Positions 1 through 9,560 of a stretch of 64,000 bases of DNA are shown piece after piece. Origin of the DNA: Humidesulfovibrio sp. Its GTDB lineage: Bacteria > Desulfobacterota > Desulfovibrionia > Desulfovibrionales > Desulfovibrionaceae. Both the position numbers and the translations under genes were made by a program. The stretch is from the NCBI GenBank assembly GCA_031292175.1, contig JARLHQ010000032.1, positions 62,001 through 126,000 of the forward strand, in the 5' to 3' direction. The notes under the pieces are model-generated. The model did not search any database. It was given only the letters and a program-made list of their open reading frames with translations, and was not told the DNA's origin. How positions within the stretch are numbered: position 1 is the first letter of the stretch; each line of letters opens with the position of its first letter.

Positions 1-849
1 GCCGGTGAACGCGCCCTTCTGGTGGCCGAAAAGTTCGCTCTCCACCAGCTCGGAGGGCAGGGCCGCGCAGTTGAGCTTGATGAGCGGCTTGTCCGCCCGG
101 GGGCTGCCGATGTGGATGGCCTCGGCGAGCAGCTCCTTGCCCGTGCCGGACTCACCGCGCAAGAGCACGGTCGCCCTGCTGGGGGCAACCTGCCTGGCTT
201 GGCGCAGCACCACGCGCATGCTCTTGCTCGCGGCCACGAAGTTCGTGGGCGGCGGCGCGTCGAGGCCCGGCGAAATCATGCCCTGGGCCATGAGGTGCTT
301 GTGCAGGGCCATTTCTTCCTGCAACTGGGCCACCTGATTGGCGATGAGGTCGGCCACGACCTCCAGGAATTCGCGCTGCCGCTCCAACTCCGCATCGGGC
401 ATGATGGACAGGTCGGCGGAGAGGGTGCCCAGGATTTCCGCCGCGCCGTGCCGCGCAATGACCACCGGCACGCAGACGAAGGCCGAGGAGGCGAGTTCCT
501 CGGGCGAGCGTCCAAAGGCCTTGTTCAGGAACTCGGTGTTCTCCGAGAGCTTGGGGATGATGATGGCCTTTCCCGTCTCGTACACTTGGCCCACCACGCC
601 CTTGCCGGGGGTGTACGTGGCGGGGATGGAGCGCGTGGGGCTGTGCGCCAGCGAGAGCCGGAGGCTCTCGGCCTCCGGGTCCATGATGGCCAGAAACACG
701 CGCAGATAGCCCATCTGCTTCGACAAGACCTTGAGCAGCCCTCCCAGGCTCTCCTCCAGCGGCGCGCCGGGGGCGAGTTCGCGCAGGATGCTGCGCAGAG
801 CGGTCAGGCTGCCTTCAGGTGCGCAAGTGTGGGCCTCGGTTTTCGCCAT
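1..849 (-). CDS. NifA-like sigma-54-dependent activator, C-terminus cut by window edge
   Basis: The 283 visible codons start at 849 after an AAGGA ribosome site and run off the window at position 1. Residues about 15-170 look like a GAF sensor domain. A sigma-54 AAA+ domain follows, with Walker A GESGTGKE; the visible part ends inside the sigma-54 contact loop, at GAFTG. The rest of the AAA+ domain and the expected Fis-type DNA-binding domain lie outside the window. It is the last visible gene of the iorAB transcription unit, 26 bp after iorB, so it may control indolepyruvate oxidoreductase or a downstream pathway. The GAF ligand cannot be read from the sequence. Confidence 0.88.
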   Translation of the reverse strand, partial: MAKTEAHTCAPEGSLTALRSILRELAPGAPLEESLGGLLKVLSKQMGYLRVFLAIMDPEAESLRLSLAHSPTRSIPATYTPGKGVVGQVYETGKAIIIPKLSENTEFLNKAFGRSPEELASSAFVCVPVVIARHGAAEILGTLSADLSIMPDAELERQREFLEVVADLIANQVAQLQEEMALHKHLMAQGMISPGLDAPPPTNFVAASKSMRVVLRQARQVAPSRATVLLRGESGTGKELLAEAIHIGSPRADKPLIKLNCAALPSELVESELFGHQKGAFTG

Positions 850-875
850 TGAAGAATCCTTGTGAGCCGCTTCCG

Positions 876-1463
876 TTAGGCCGGGCAGGCGGCGCCGAGT
901 TCCAGCGCCTTCAGGTTGATCTCGGCCACCTTGGGCTTCATGGTGGCGCGGATGGTGGCCGCGATGACGTCCTTGCCGAAGGGCAGGGCGCCCAGGGCGC
1001 ACAGCGCGCCAAGCAGCGCAATGTTGCCGCTCTGCACGGCGCCGGCCTGAACACCCAGGCTGCGCACGGGCAGGAAGCAGGCGTTGCCGCAACAGGCCGT
1101 CACCTTGGCGCGGATATCCGCAACCGAGGGGGCGGTCTCCTTGCCCGTGGCCACGGAGGGCGGGGGCAGGGCTTCGGAGCTGGAAAGCACGAGGCCGCCG
1201 GGCTTGAGGTAGGGCAGGGCGCGCAGAGTCTCCAGCGGCTCGAAGCCGAGCAGGATGTCCGCCTCGCCCAGGCCGATCTTGGGGCTCTTGCAGCCGATGA
1301 GCAGGGTGGACTCCACCACGCCGCCGCGCTGGGCCATGCCGTGGATTTCGCCGGAGGTGACGGGCAGGCCCACGGAAAGAGCCGCCCGCGCGAGCAGGGT
1401 CGTGGCGGTAAGGGTGCCCTGGCCGCCCACACCGGTCATGAAGATGCGCAGCTTGGAGCTCAT
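876..1463 (-). CDS. iorB: indolepyruvate:ferredoxin oxidoreductase, beta subunit
   Basis: This 195-residue protein has the pyruvate-ferredoxin oxidoreductase gamma-type fold signature near its N-terminus ([18 protein letters not shown]) and the [11 protein letters not shown] segment typical of IorB. With IorA it oxidatively decarboxylates aryl-pyruvates, made by transamination of aromatic amino acids, to aryl-acetyl-CoA and reduces ferredoxin in the cytoplasm. The start is placed at 1463 because the ATG overlaps the iorA stop as ATGA, indicating translational coupling. A longer reading from 1529 would lie inside iorA and lacks family similarity. Confidence 0.93.
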   Translation of the reverse strand: MSSKLRIFMTGVGGQGTLTATTLLARAALSVGLPVTSGEIHGMAQRGGVVESTLLIGCKSPKIGLGEADILLGFEPLETLRALPYLKPGGLVLSSSEALPPPSVATGKETAPSVADIRAKVTACCGNACFLPVRSLGVQAGAVQSGNIALLGALCALGALPFGKDVIAATIRATMKPKVAEINLKALELGAACPA

Positions 1464-3349
1464 TTGGCGTCTCCCTTGCGGGCCTTGATGTTTTTGCAGA
1501 TCTGCAGGCAGAGCATGCAGCCGGAACACAGCAGCGGATCAATGGCCATCTTGCCGTCCTCAACATAGAAGGCCGGGCAGGCCAGGGTGTTCAGGCAGTC
1601 GCCGCAGGAGCCGTCCTGGGCCGAGGCCGCGCAGTCCCCGGCGACGTAAGCCACCTGGTTGCGCTTCTGACCGTAGGCGCGGCGGGCGAAGAGCGGACAG
1701 GGCTCCTCGGCGATGAGCACGCGCACGCCGGAGAGATCCTTCAATTCCTCTATGGCCGCCAGGGTGGCCTTCTGGTTCAGCGGGTTGACCTTGCGGATCT
1801 GGGTGATGCCGATGCCGCGCACGAGGGGTTCGATGTCCACGCGCACGGGGTTGTCGCCCAGGTTGGTCTTGTCCACGCCGGGATTGGGCTGGTGGCCGGT
1901 CATGGCCGTGGTGCGGTTGTCCAGGATGACCACAAGGATGTCGTGGCGGTTGAACACCGCGTTCACCAGGCCGGTGATGCCGGAATGGAAGAAGGTGGAG
2001 TCGCCGATGAAGCCGACCACCGTCTGGCCCGCAGCCTTGGCCGCGCCGCAGCCGGCGGAGATGCTCGAGCCCATGCACAGCAGGAAGTCCGCGGCCTTGA
2101 GCGGCGGCAGCAGACCCAGGGTGTAGCAGCCGATGTCGGACGAGTAGACCGCCGTGTCGCCAAAGACCTTGCGCACGGCCACGTACGTGGCGCGGTGCGG
2201 GCACCCGGCGCAGAGGTTGGGCGGCCTGTTCGGAAGGGCGGCGGGCAGGGCCACTTCGGAGGCGTCCCCGCAGGCGCACGCCTGCTTTTTGGGCTCGGGC
2301 AGGCCGAGTGCCGCGCGCAGGGCCGTCTGCACCAGGGCCACGTCGTATTCACCGAAGCGCGGCAGGGGGCCGGGCGTCTTGCCTAAAATGTTCAGGGTGA
2401 GGCCGAGGCGCTGCGCCAGGGCGCGGATCTCGGTCTCCAGCACCGGCTCCAGCTCCTCGATGACGAGCAGGGTGCCGAGCCCTTGCATGAAGCTCGCGAG
2501 GAGCTTTTCCGGCAGGGGATAGGTGAAGCCCAGGTCGAGCGTCTTGACCTTGCCGAGGAGGCCGGTCTCGTCCAGCGCGTCGGAGAGATACGCCCGGCTG
2601 ATGCCCGAGGCGACGACGCCGACCGTTCCCGCGCCGGAAACGACGTTGAAGGGCGAGCTCTCGGCGCGTTCGCGCAGGGCCTCGATGCGTTCCAGTAGGC
2701 GCAGGTGCATGGGACGCGCAAAGGCCGGAATGGGCACAAAGCGCGAGGGGTTCTTCTGGAACCCTGCTGGTTTGGAGAGCACGGTCGGTTCGCCCAGGAT
2801 CACCGGGCCGCGCAAGTGGTTCACGCGGGTGGTGGTGCGTAGCAATGCGGGCGCGCCAAGCTCGCGCGAAAGGCCGAGCGCTGCGCAGGTCATATCCTTG
2901 GCCTCTTGCGCCGAGCTGGGCTCGAAGCAGGGCATGCCCGCCAGGCGTGCGTAGATGCGGTTGTCCTGCTCGTTCTGGCTGGAGTGGCAGCCGGGATCGT
3001 CGGCCGAGAGCAACACCAGACCGCCGGGGCTGCCTATGTAGGTCAGGGTGAGCAGGGGGTCGGCGGCCACGTTGACGCCCACGTGCTTCATGGTCACCAT
3101 GCTGAGCGCCCCTGCCAGGGTGGCGCCTCCCGCGACTTCAAGCGCGACCTTCTCGTTCACGGAGTACTCGAAGGTGTATGCGGCCTCGGGCGAGAGGCGG
3201 AAGAACGTGTCCGGCACCTCGGAGGACGGCGTGCCGGGATAGCAGGTGATAAACTGGATGCCGGCCTCAATGGCGCCGCGCACTATGGCCTCGTTGCCGA
3301 GGAACAGGTGCGTCTCGCCGGGAGCGCCAGCCAAGAGGGGATGCGCCAT
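1460..3349 (-). CDS. iorA: indolepyruvate:ferredoxin oxidoreductase, alpha subunit
   Basis: The 629-residue length is normal for IorA. It has an N-terminal pyrimidine domain ([14 protein letters not shown], then [12 protein letters not shown]), a central TPP-binding domain ([34 protein letters not shown]) and a C-terminal bacterial ferredoxin-like region with two cysteine clusters, including [11 protein letters not shown], expected to carry 4Fe-4S centres. It catalyses the TPP-dependent, CoA-dependent oxidation of indolepyruvate and related aryl-pyruvates. It is transcribed just after the TPR gene (14 bp gap) and overlaps iorB by 4 bp. An AAGGAAG ribosome site precedes the ATG. Confidence 0.95.
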   Translation of the reverse strand: MAHPLLAGAPGETHLFLGNEAIVRGAIEAGIQFITCYPGTPSSEVPDTFFRLSPEAAYTFEYSVNEKVALEVAGGATLAGALSMVTMKHVGVNVAADPLLTLTYIGSPGGLVLLSADDPGCHSSQNEQDNRIYARLAGMPCFEPSSAQEAKDMTCAALGLSRELGAPALLRTTTRVNHLRGPVILGEPTVLSKPAGFQKNPSRFVPIPAFARPMHLRLLERIEALRERAESSPFNVVSGAGTVGVVASGISRAYLSDALDETGLLGKVKTLDLGFTYPLPEKLLASFMQGLGTLLVIEELEPVLETEIRALAQRLGLTLNILGKTPGPLPRFGEYDVALVQTALRAALGLPEPKKQACACGDASEVALPAALPNRPPNLCAGCPHRATYVAVRKVFGDTAVYSSDIGCYTLGLLPPLKAADFLLCMGSSISAGCGAAKAAGQTVVGFIGDSTFFHSGITGLVNAVFNRHDILVVILDNRTTAMTGHQPNPGVDKTNLGDNPVRVDIEPLVRGIGITQIRKVNPLNQKATLAAIEELKDLSGVRVLIAEEPCPLFARRAYGQKRNQVAYVAGDCAASAQDGSCGDCLNTLACPAFYVEDGKMAIDPLLCSGCMLCLQICKNIKARKGDAK

Positions 3350-3363
3350 GCGGGGAGCTTCCT

Positions 3364-4059
3364 TTAGCTATTGCTTTTGAGCTGGTTGGCTTTGAACTCG
3401 AAGTAGGCCTTGCCCGCGCTCGCATTGCCCTTGCCTGCAAGCTCGGTGTAGGCGTCGCTGGCGACCTTGTTGTTGCCGGCGGCTTCGGCGGCCACGGCGA
3501 TCTGGCGGGTGACTGCGGACTTGTAAGCTTCGGGGGCCTTGGCCTTGAGGGCCTGCAGCAGGGTCAGGGCGTCCTGAGCCTTGCCCTGGAGCATGAGGCT
3601 CCTGGCGTGGCCGATGCCCGCGACGGTCTTCATGTCGGTGGAGGAGGAGCCCTCAAGGTCGGTCCAGGCGGCGGTGGCCTTGTCATACTGCTTGGCGACC
3701 ATGGCGGCGGCGGCCAGCTCCAGCTCGGCCGTGGGCTTGAGGCTCGACGGCGCGTCCTTGAGGAAGCCTTCCAGGGCCTCCACGCGGGCATTGGGCTCGG
3801 TCTTCTGGATCAGGATGACGCCCAGGACGTCGGCGGCCTTGGCCGCGCTGTGCGCGCGGTAGCGGCTCACGCCCTCGTAGGCGGCCACGCCCAGGATGAT
3901 GGCGATGCAGCCGACGATGATGGCCTTCAGGTTGTCGGTCAGAAATTCGAACAAGCGCTCCGAGGTGTTGGGCACGACTTTTTTGATCTGTTCGAGCTGT
4001 TCGGCGACGGCGGGATTAAACGGGGTGTGGTCCTGGCCTTGCGGCGTATTCTCGTCCAT
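3364..4059 (-). CDS. membrane-anchored TPR-like protein (YfgM-like)
   Basis: The 231-residue protein has a soluble N-terminal stretch of about 45 residues, one membrane segment at about residues 48-66 (AIIVGCIAIILGVAAYEGVS) and an extracytoplasmic alpha-helical region with degenerate tetratricopeptide repeats rich in Ala and Lys. This is the architecture of YfgM/TPR_21 proteins, which act near the secretion machinery and BAM pathway, but sequence identity looks low and the role here is unproven. The start at 4059 has an AAGGAG site. It is the first gene of the unit with iorAB, although no functional link is obvious. Confidence 0.75.
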   Translation of the reverse strand: MDENTPQGQDHTPFNPAVAEQLEQIKKVVPNTSERLFEFLTDNLKAIIVGCIAIILGVAAYEGVSRYRAHSAAKAADVLGVILIQKTEPNARVEALEGFLKDAPSSLKPTAELELAAAAMVAKQYDKATAAWTDLEGSSSTDMKTVAGIGHARSLMLQGKAQDALTLLQALKAKAPEAYKSAVTRQIAVAAEAAGNNKVASDAYTELAGKGNASAGKAYFEFKANQLKSNS

Positions 4060-4121
4060 GCGGGGAAACTCCTTGCGAGGCAGTGGTTGGGCGTTTGTGC
4101 CCAGTGCGTTCGGACCAGGGA

Positions 4122-4150
4122 TGTTTACTCAAAAATGTCAATCAGGTCAA
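4122..4150 (-). promoter_or_regulatory. candidate sigma-70 promoter for the TPR-iorAB unit
   Basis: On the minus strand TTGACC (4150-4145) is followed by a 17-bp spacer and TAAACA (4127-4122), about 60 bp ahead of the ATG at 4059. The -35 box fits well and the -10 box is weak, so this is a prediction only. Confidence 0.35.
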
Positions 4151-4343
4151 AGGACATTCACGCGTTTCACGCAAATATCTTAACTGACACCGCAAATTCC
4201 TGAAAACCTGGGGAAAAATCTGACAAAAATGCGGAACGGGCAAGGAACGATTCCTGGCTCGTTGACTTGGCAAGGGTTCGAGGGTAGCAATTTTGGGGCT
4301 TTGCGGCAATAACGCTGGCCGAACATGTAGCACGAGGGGATTT

Positions 4344-5609
4344 ATGGACATCGCCGCACAGATGCGCTTGATCGCCCAGGGCGCGCGCGCCGCTTCCCGC
4401 AAGCTGGCCGCGGCCGAGGGCAGCCTCAGGCAGCAGGCCCTGCTGAACCTGGCCGCCCTTTTGGCCGACCGGGCAGAGCACGTCAAGTCCGCCAACGCGC
4501 GCGACGTGGATGCCGCCAGTGCTCGCGGGCTGGATCAGGCCCGGCTCGACCGGCTCACCATCACGGACAAGGTGCTTTCTGGCATGATCCAGGGGTGCCG
4601 CGAGGTGGCGGCCATGAGCGATCCCGTGGGCGAGATCCTTTCCATGCACAAGCGCCCCAATGGGATGCTCGTGGGCCGCATGCGCGTGCCGCTGGGCGTT
4701 GTGGCCATGATCTTCGAATCGCGCCCAAACGCCGCCGTGGACGCCGCCGTGCTGTGCATCAAAAGCGGTAACGCCGCCATTTTGCGCGGTGGCAGCGAAG
4801 CCTTCCACTCCATCGCCGCCTTGACGGGCATTGTCCACGAGGCGCTTGAGCAAGCGGGGCTCCCCGCCCAGTGCGTGCAGGTGCCGCCCACCACGGACCG
4901 TGCGGCCGTGGCCGCGCTTTTGAAGCTTGACGAGTTCATCGACGTGGTCATCCCGCGCGGCGGCGAGGGGCTCATCCGCGCCGTGGTGGAGCAGGCCTCA
5001 ATGCCCGTGCTGAAGCACTACAAGGGCGTGTGTCACACCTTTGTGGACAAGAGCGCCGATCTGGACCGCGCCGTGGATATTGTGCTGAACGCCAAGACCC
5101 AGCGCCCCGGCACCTGCAATTCCCTCGAATGCCTGCTGGTGCACCAGGACGCGGCCGCCAGCTTCCTGCCCGCCGTGGCCAAGGCCCTCGGCGCCGCTGG
5201 AGTGCTCTGCAAATGCTGCCCGCGCTCTCTGCCGCTCGTGGCGCCGCATGCTCCCTCCGAGCCAGCTGTGGAGGCCGACTGGGGCCATGAGTTTCTCGCC
5301 CTCACCCTGGCGGTGAAGGTCGTGGCGGACCTGGATGAGGGGTTGGAGCACATCGCCCGTCACGGCTCCAACCACACCGAGGCCATTTTGACCAACGACC
5401 ACGCGAATGCCATGCGCTTCACGCGCGAGGCCGACGCCAGCATGGTGGCGGTGAACGCTAGCACGCGGCTCAACGACGGCGGCGAGCTGGGCCTGGGCGC
5501 GGAGATCGGCATCTCCACCACCAAGCTGCACGCTTACGGGCCCATGGGCATCTTGGAACTCACCAGCGCCAAGTTCGTGGTGCTGGGCCAGGGGCAGATC
5601 CGGCAATAG
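4344..5609 (+). CDS. proA: glutamate-5-semialdehyde dehydrogenase (gamma-glutamyl phosphate reductase)
   Basis: This 421-residue protein reduces gamma-glutamyl phosphate to glutamate-5-semialdehyde with NADPH, the second step of proline synthesis. It is a full-length aldehyde-dehydrogenase-fold enzyme with FESRPNAAVDAA in the cofactor domain, the catalytic cysteine in RPGTCNSLE and a C-terminal TTKLHAYGPMG motif. The ATG at 4344 is chosen because GAGGGGA lies 4-10 bases upstream and the family begins there; an earlier in-frame ATG at 4293 has no ribosome site. It is followed by nadD, the usual proA-nadD neighbourhood of many bacteria; proB is not in the window. Confidence 0.96.
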   Translation: MDIAAQMRLIAQGARAASRKLAAAEGSLRQQALLNLAALLADRAEHVKSANARDVDAASARGLDQARLDRLTITDKVLSGMIQGCREVAAMSDPVGEILSMHKRPNGMLVGRMRVPLGVVAMIFESRPNAAVDAAVLCIKSGNAAILRGGSEAFHSIAALTGIVHEALEQAGLPAQCVQVPPTTDRAAVAALLKLDEFIDVVIPRGGEGLIRAVVEQASMPVLKHYKGVCHTFVDKSADLDRAVDIVLNAKTQRPGTCNSLECLLVHQDAAASFLPAVAKALGAAGVLCKCCPRSLPLVAPHAPSEPAVEADWGHEFLALTLAVKVVADLDEGLEHIARHGSNHTEAILTNDHANAMRFTREADASMVAVNASTRLNDGGELGLGAEIGISTTKLHAYGPMGILELTSAKFVVLGQGQIRQ

Positions 5610-5690
5610 TTTTGAAGCGCATCCTTCCGGTTTCTGCCCGCCGGAGAACGCACGCGCACGCTACGGGCAGCAAGGCGAAAGGTTCTCCCG

Positions 5691-6359
5691 GTGACCAGGA
5701 TCGGCATTCTCGGAGGCAGCTTCAATCCCATTCACGCGGGCCACATGCGCATGGCCGTAGAGGTGCGCGAGGCCCTTGGCCTGGAGCGCGTGCTGCTCAT
5801 GCCCGCGGGCGAGCCTCCGCACAAACCCGGCGAAGGGATGCTGCCCTTCGCTCACCGCTTGCGGCTGGTGGAATTGGCAGTGCGCGGCGTGAGCGGGCTT
5901 TCGGCCAGCGGTTTCGAGGGCACCCGCGCCGGCCTGTCCTACACCGTGGACACCCTGACCGCCATGCGCGAAAAGATGCCCGGCGACGAATTCACTTTCA
6001 TCCTCGGCAGTGAGGCCTTTATGGCCCTGCCCTCCTGGCGACGGGGACTTGAGCTGCCGCACTTGGCCAGCCTGGCCGTGGTGCTGCGCAAAGGAACGGA
6101 CGCCCGGACCCTTCTTGACTTCGCCGAGGCCACTTGGCCGGGCATGGAGCGCGTGGTTGAGGGCCAGTTGCGTTTTGCTATGGGCAACAGCCTGTTCGTC
6201 GTGCCCATGCCTGTGTTCGAAGTCAGCTCCACGGACATCCGCGAACGCTGGCGCCAACGGCGCAGCTTGGCCATGCTGGTGCCATCCGCCGCGGAGGAGA
6301 TCGTTGAACGCGGCGGCACGGCCTATGAACAGGCCTGGGGGCGGCGCATCGAGCCCTGA
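5691..6359 (+). CDS. nadD: nicotinate-nucleotide adenylyltransferase
   Basis: The 222-residue enzyme transfers AMP from ATP to nicotinic acid mononucleotide, giving deamido-NAD in NAD synthesis. It shows the nucleotidyltransferase motif GGSFNPIHAGHMR at residues 8-20 and the C-terminal VSSTDIRER that carries the ISSTxIR-type signature. The start is GTG at 5691. It lies 81 bp downstream of proA on the same strand, matching the common proBA-nadD gene order. No clear terminator separates the two genes. Downstream, a GC-rich hairpin at about 6392-6414 lacks a T tract. Confidence 0.94.
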   Translation: MTRIGILGGSFNPIHAGHMRMAVEVREALGLERVLLMPAGEPPHKPGEGMLPFAHRLRLVELAVRGVSGLSASGFEGTRAGLSYTVDTLTAMREKMPGDEFTFILGSEAFMALPSWRRGLELPHLASLAVVLRKGTDARTLLDFAEATWPGMERVVEGQLRFAMGNSLFVVPMPVFEVSSTDIRERWRQRRSLAMLVPSAAEEIVERGGTAYEQAWGRRIEP

Positions 6360-6510
6360 ACCGGGTCCGCGCCCACACCCCTGTCCTGGCGGCGGGCGCA
6401 AAGCGCCGCCTGCCGTGGCCCGCAGATTCTTACGCTGTTGCCTTGCTCCGCTGGCAGGTGCGCATCCACCGCGAATTCTTCCATATTCTTGCGCAGGGTA
6501 CCTTGACCGC

Positions 6511-6539
6511 TTGACGCGGGCCGGGCCAACGAATAGATT
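6511..6539 (+). promoter_or_regulatory. candidate sigma-70 promoter for the TetR gene
   Basis: TTGACG (6511-6516), a 17-bp spacer and TAGATT (6534-6539) lie about 30 bp before the ATG at 6570. The following ATTGCCCAGTCAAT is a partial dyad and could be an autoregulatory operator, but this is weak. Confidence 0.5.
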
Positions 6540-6569
6540 GCCCAGTCAATAACGCCAGCAGGAGCCGCC

Positions 6570-7325
6570 ATGCCGAAAACGAAGCAGCCGGGCGCTTTCG
6601 CGCCGCAGCGCCGACGCGCGCGTGATGCGGAGCGCACCAGGATGGTCATCCTCCAGGCCGCGCGTGAGGTGTTCATCCGGGGCGACTACCATCAGGCCTC
6701 CCTGAGCGACATCGCGCGCCGCGCCGGAGTCACCCAAAGTCTCATCCACCACCATTTCGGTTCCAAAAAGGGTCTCTACATCAGCACGATGCACGCCTAT
6801 CTGGCGGAGCTGGACGAGGACCTGAAGGGCATCGTCCAGCCCAGCATCAACGCTTCGGAGGATGGGCCGGCGTTCATCGCCTCGGCCATGCGCGGCTATT
6901 TCCGGTTTCTGGCGGGCAATGAGCAGTGCGTGCGCCTGTACCGCATCCTGGACCTCTCCCTGCACAACGATCCGGACCTCGTTGCGGGCCTTGGCGAACT
7001 GGACGAGGAGGGACGCGAGATGAGCTCGTTGCATCTCATGCGCGCGGCCCTGGACAGGCTTTCGCTCATGAAGGAGCGCGGCCAGCTGCGTGAGGGGGTC
7101 GAACCCCTGCCGCTGCTCTCCGCCATAATCTGCGCCGTGGAGCACTGGTTCACCTCTTCCCAGCGGCTGAACCATCGGCTGTCCCAGGCCGCGGGCGCGT
7201 GCGGCCCGCAGGGCGGCCTGGCGGCGGAGGACTTCTTGCGCACGGTCATCGATGTGTTCATCCAGGGGGCGCTTGCTCCGGGGGTGCCGTGGGACGACCA
7301 TGCGACCGGGAAAGTCGTGTCATGA
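6570..7325 (+). CDS. TetR/AcrR family transcriptional regulator
   Basis: The 251-residue protein has an N-terminal TetR helix-turn-helix at about residues 22-68 (ILQAAREVFIRGDYHQASLS, then DIARRAGVTQSLIHHHFGSK) and a variable C-terminal ligand-binding region. A basic N-terminal extension of about 20 residues precedes the domain. AGGAG lies upstream of the ATG. It is convergent with the flavoprotein gene; its last 6 bp overlap that gene's 3' end, so it is unlikely to share a promoter with it. The ligand and targets are not evident; it may only regulate itself or distant genes. Confidence 0.9.
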   Translation: MPKTKQPGAFAPQRRRARDAERTRMVILQAAREVFIRGDYHQASLSDIARRAGVTQSLIHHHFGSKKGLYISTMHAYLAELDEDLKGIVQPSINASEDGPAFIASAMRGYFRFLAGNEQCVRLYRILDLSLHNDPDLVAGLGELDEEGREMSSLHLMRAALDRLSLMKERGQLREGVEPLPLLSAIICAVEHWFTSSQRLNHRLSQAAGACGPQGGLAAEDFLRTVIDVFIQGALAPGVPWDDHATGKVVS

Positions 7326-8696
7326 ACCGGGGTACGCCCCCAGCACGGCCAGGGCCGAAAGAGCCAGCAGACGCTGCCGTGCCGAGGCTGCGCTTTCCGC
7401 CGCGTCCGTAAGCCAGGCCAGGAACGCCGACGCCGGGACCGTCCCTGACAGGCCATGGCGGTCCATGCCCTGACGCAGGCGCCGCAGGAAGGTGGCGTCT
7501 CCGGTCCGGGAGCCGCTCAGAGACCCGGGCACATCCGCCATTTCGAGGCGTTGGGAAATTTCCCGGCCAGCTGTTTTTCCATCGTCCACCTCCCGCGCCG
7601 CCGCCCGGCCCGCGCGGGCGCCGAACACCAGCGCCGAAAGCACCATGCCTCCGCCCAGGCGGTTGGCCCCATGCATCCCCCCCGCGCATTCGCCGCAGGC
7701 ATATAGGCCAGGCACGTTCGTGCGCCCCTGCGCGTCGATCAGGGCGCCGCCGTTGCCCGCGTGGGCCGCCAGCACCAGGGGCTCCAGACCCGGAACCCGC
7801 ACCAGCCCCTTTGCGTCGCGCCGGGAGAGCAGCTCCTGGTCCAGTGCGGCGTCCGGCAGGCCGCTAGCCATGGGGCAGTGCCCGCGCCGCGCCGCGGCCA
7901 GCCGGGCGAGGGGCTCCGGCCATGGCAGATCGCCAGGGTTCACGAAGGCGTAGTCCCGCGCGCGCAGCCAGAAGAATTGCAGATAACGCGTGTTGACGAG
8001 CCGCGCCCCGGCACTGGCCAGCAGGCCGTATGCGAAGCCGCTGCCGCCCGGTCCGCAGAGGCGGTGGGCAAAAAGCGGGGCCGGACCGCCCAGGGCGGCG
8101 ATGGTCGCGCGCGCACGGATATCGAGGGTTTCGCCGCCGCGCAGGGATTGGAGCCGCGCGCCGCGCACCCGGCCGTCCTGGCGCGGCAGGTCCAAGGCCT
8201 CGAAGCCGTGCAGAAGCTCCACGCCCAGGGCGCGCGTCTTGGCCAAGAAGGCTGCGTGGGCGTGGGCCAGACCGTCAAAGATGACCGCGCGTGGCGTGGT
8301 GCTGAAGCAGCCGGGAAAGCGGGGCACGGAACCGTCCGGCGCGCGGCGGAAGGCCAAGCCCAGAGCCAGCAAGTCTACAAGGCGGGCCGGGGCATCCTCC
8401 GCCAGGGCGCGCGCGAGCTCAGGCAGAACCATTCCGGGCGCGGCCAGGCGCAGAACCTCGGCCACGAAGGCCTCGGCCTCGTGTTCTTGTGGGACTTGCA
8501 GACCCAGGGCGTTGTTGCGGTTGGCGAAGGAGGAGCCGGAAGGAGCGCGGCGCGGGCTGACCAGAAGCACGCGCAGGCGCGGATCGGTCTCTTTGACGGC
8601 CCAGGCGGCGCGCATACCCGCGAGCCCGGCGCCCAGCACCAGGACATCGCAGTGAAGGACGGCGCGGTTCAGGTCCGCAGTGGCGGCAGGGGGCAC
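7320..8696 (-). CDS. FAD-dependent oxidoreductase of the SdhA/FrdA/NadB type
   Basis: The 458-residue protein carries an FAD-binding N-terminus (VLVLGAGLAGMRAA, residues about 18-31), the SSFANRNNALGL loop typical of succinate dehydrogenase/fumarate reductase/L-aspartate oxidase flavoproteins, and the C-terminal signature NVPGLYACGECAGGMHGANR then LGGGMVLSALVFG. It begins with GTG at 8696 behind AAGGAGG. It is shorter than SdhA or NadB and has lost much of the capping and helical tail regions, so the substrate is unknown. It is the last gene of a minus-strand run after a TPR gene (24 bp gap). L-aspartate oxidase is an alternative but not favoured. Confidence 0.82.
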   Translation of the reverse strand: MPPAATADLNRAVLHCDVLVLGAGLAGMRAAWAVKETDPRLRVLLVSPRRAPSGSSFANRNNALGLQVPQEHEAEAFVAEVLRLAAPGMVLPELARALAEDAPARLVDLLALGLAFRRAPDGSVPRFPGCFSTTPRAVIFDGLAHAHAAFLAKTRALGVELLHGFEALDLPRQDGRVRGARLQSLRGGETLDIRARATIAALGGPAPLFAHRLCGPGGSGFAYGLLASAGARLVNTRYLQFFWLRARDYAFVNPGDLPWPEPLARLAAARRGHCPMASGLPDAALDQELLSRRDAKGLVRVPGLEPLVLAAHAGNGGALIDAQGRTNVPGLYACGECAGGMHGANRLGGGMVLSALVFGARAGRAAAREVDDGKTAGREISQRLEMADVPGSLSGSRTGDATFLRRLRQGMDRHGLSGTVPASAFLAWLTDAAESAASARQRLLALSALAVLGAYPGS

Positions 8697-8720
8697 GGCG
8701 GCCTCCTTGGACGGCTTTTG

Positions 8721-9524
8721 TTACGCGCCGAGCTTCTTCTTGGCGAAGGCCAGAAGCTTTTGGGCTTCGACGAAATTTGGGTTGATGCCCACGGCCTTTT
8801 GCGCGGCCTGGGCCATTTTGTCCCACTTCTGCCAGTCGTAGTAGAGCCGCCCCAGGTTGAAGAACAGGTACTCGTCGGCCTGAGTGATGGCCAGGGCGCG
8901 CAGGTAGTAGTTCTCGGCGCTGGAGAAGTCCTGCATCTTGCGCAGCACGATGCCGATGCGGTTGTACAGGTACAGGGACTCCGGCGAGTCGTTGATGGCC
9001 TGGGTCAGATGGCTCAGGGCGTCCTGGTTCAGGCCCGCCTTGTGGTAGCGGTCAGCGATGTCGGCCCGGAGTTCCGCGTCGCCCGCGAACTCGGTGGTGA
9101 GCTTGTCGAACACCTGCCGGGCCTGTTCGAATTCCTTCTGGTCCAGGTGCAGCTGCCCGCGCGCCAGATCTTCCTGCTTGCGCGCGGCCATGGCCACCAT
9201 GTCCTTCTGGGCGTTTTCGTTAACGTCCTCCTGCAGAACCTTGCGCATCTCGAAGATCTCCTCAAGGAGTTTCTTCTCCTCGCCGGGGGCGTAGTGCAGC
9301 ACCAAGGGGTAGACTTTGCGCAACTCCTTGTGGTTGTTCAAGGCGTAGACCGTGCCCTCGATCATCTGCGCGAACTCCTCGCGCTCGTTCTTCATGAGCT
9401 GTGCGGAGAGCATGATGATGATGGCGTCGTTCAGGGCCTGGGCGGCGGCCATGTACTTTCCCAACTTAAGGCTGGCGTTGATGCCCGTGAGCTTTTGACG
9501 CGCCTTGGTGAGTTCACCTGACAT
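8721..9524 (-). CDS. cytoplasmic tetratricopeptide repeat protein
   Basis: The 267-residue protein has no signal peptide. Its N-terminal half is helical and charged, and its C-terminal half (about residues 120-255) contains at least four TPR-like units, for example ARGQLHLDQKEFEQARQVFD and LYNRIGIVLRKMQDFSSAEN. TPR arrays are protein-binding scaffolds; no partner can be named. It sits 36 bp after carA and 24 bp before the flavoprotein gene, as part of the ddl-waaA-kdsB-carA run. A protein of this type in this position is unlikely to take part in pyrimidine synthesis directly. Confidence 0.85.
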   Translation of the reverse strand: MSGELTKARQKLTGINASLKLGKYMAAAQALNDAIIIMLSAQLMKNEREEFAQMIEGTVYALNNHKELRKVYPLVLHYAPGEEKKLLEEIFEMRKVLQEDVNENAQKDMVAMAARKQEDLARGQLHLDQKEFEQARQVFDKLTTEFAGDAELRADIADRYHKAGLNQDALSHLTQAINDSPESLYLYNRIGIVLRKMQDFSSAENYYLRALAITQADEYLFFNLGRLYYDWQKWDKMAQAAQKAVGINPNFVEAQKLLAFAKKKLGA

Positions 9525-9560
9525 GGTTGGCTCCTGCCCCGCCTTTCGCGGGCGTGCTGG

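Noticed and set aside
6392-6414. GC-rich hairpin after nadD as a terminator
   Set aside because: There is no T tract on either strand, so termination cannot be claimed.
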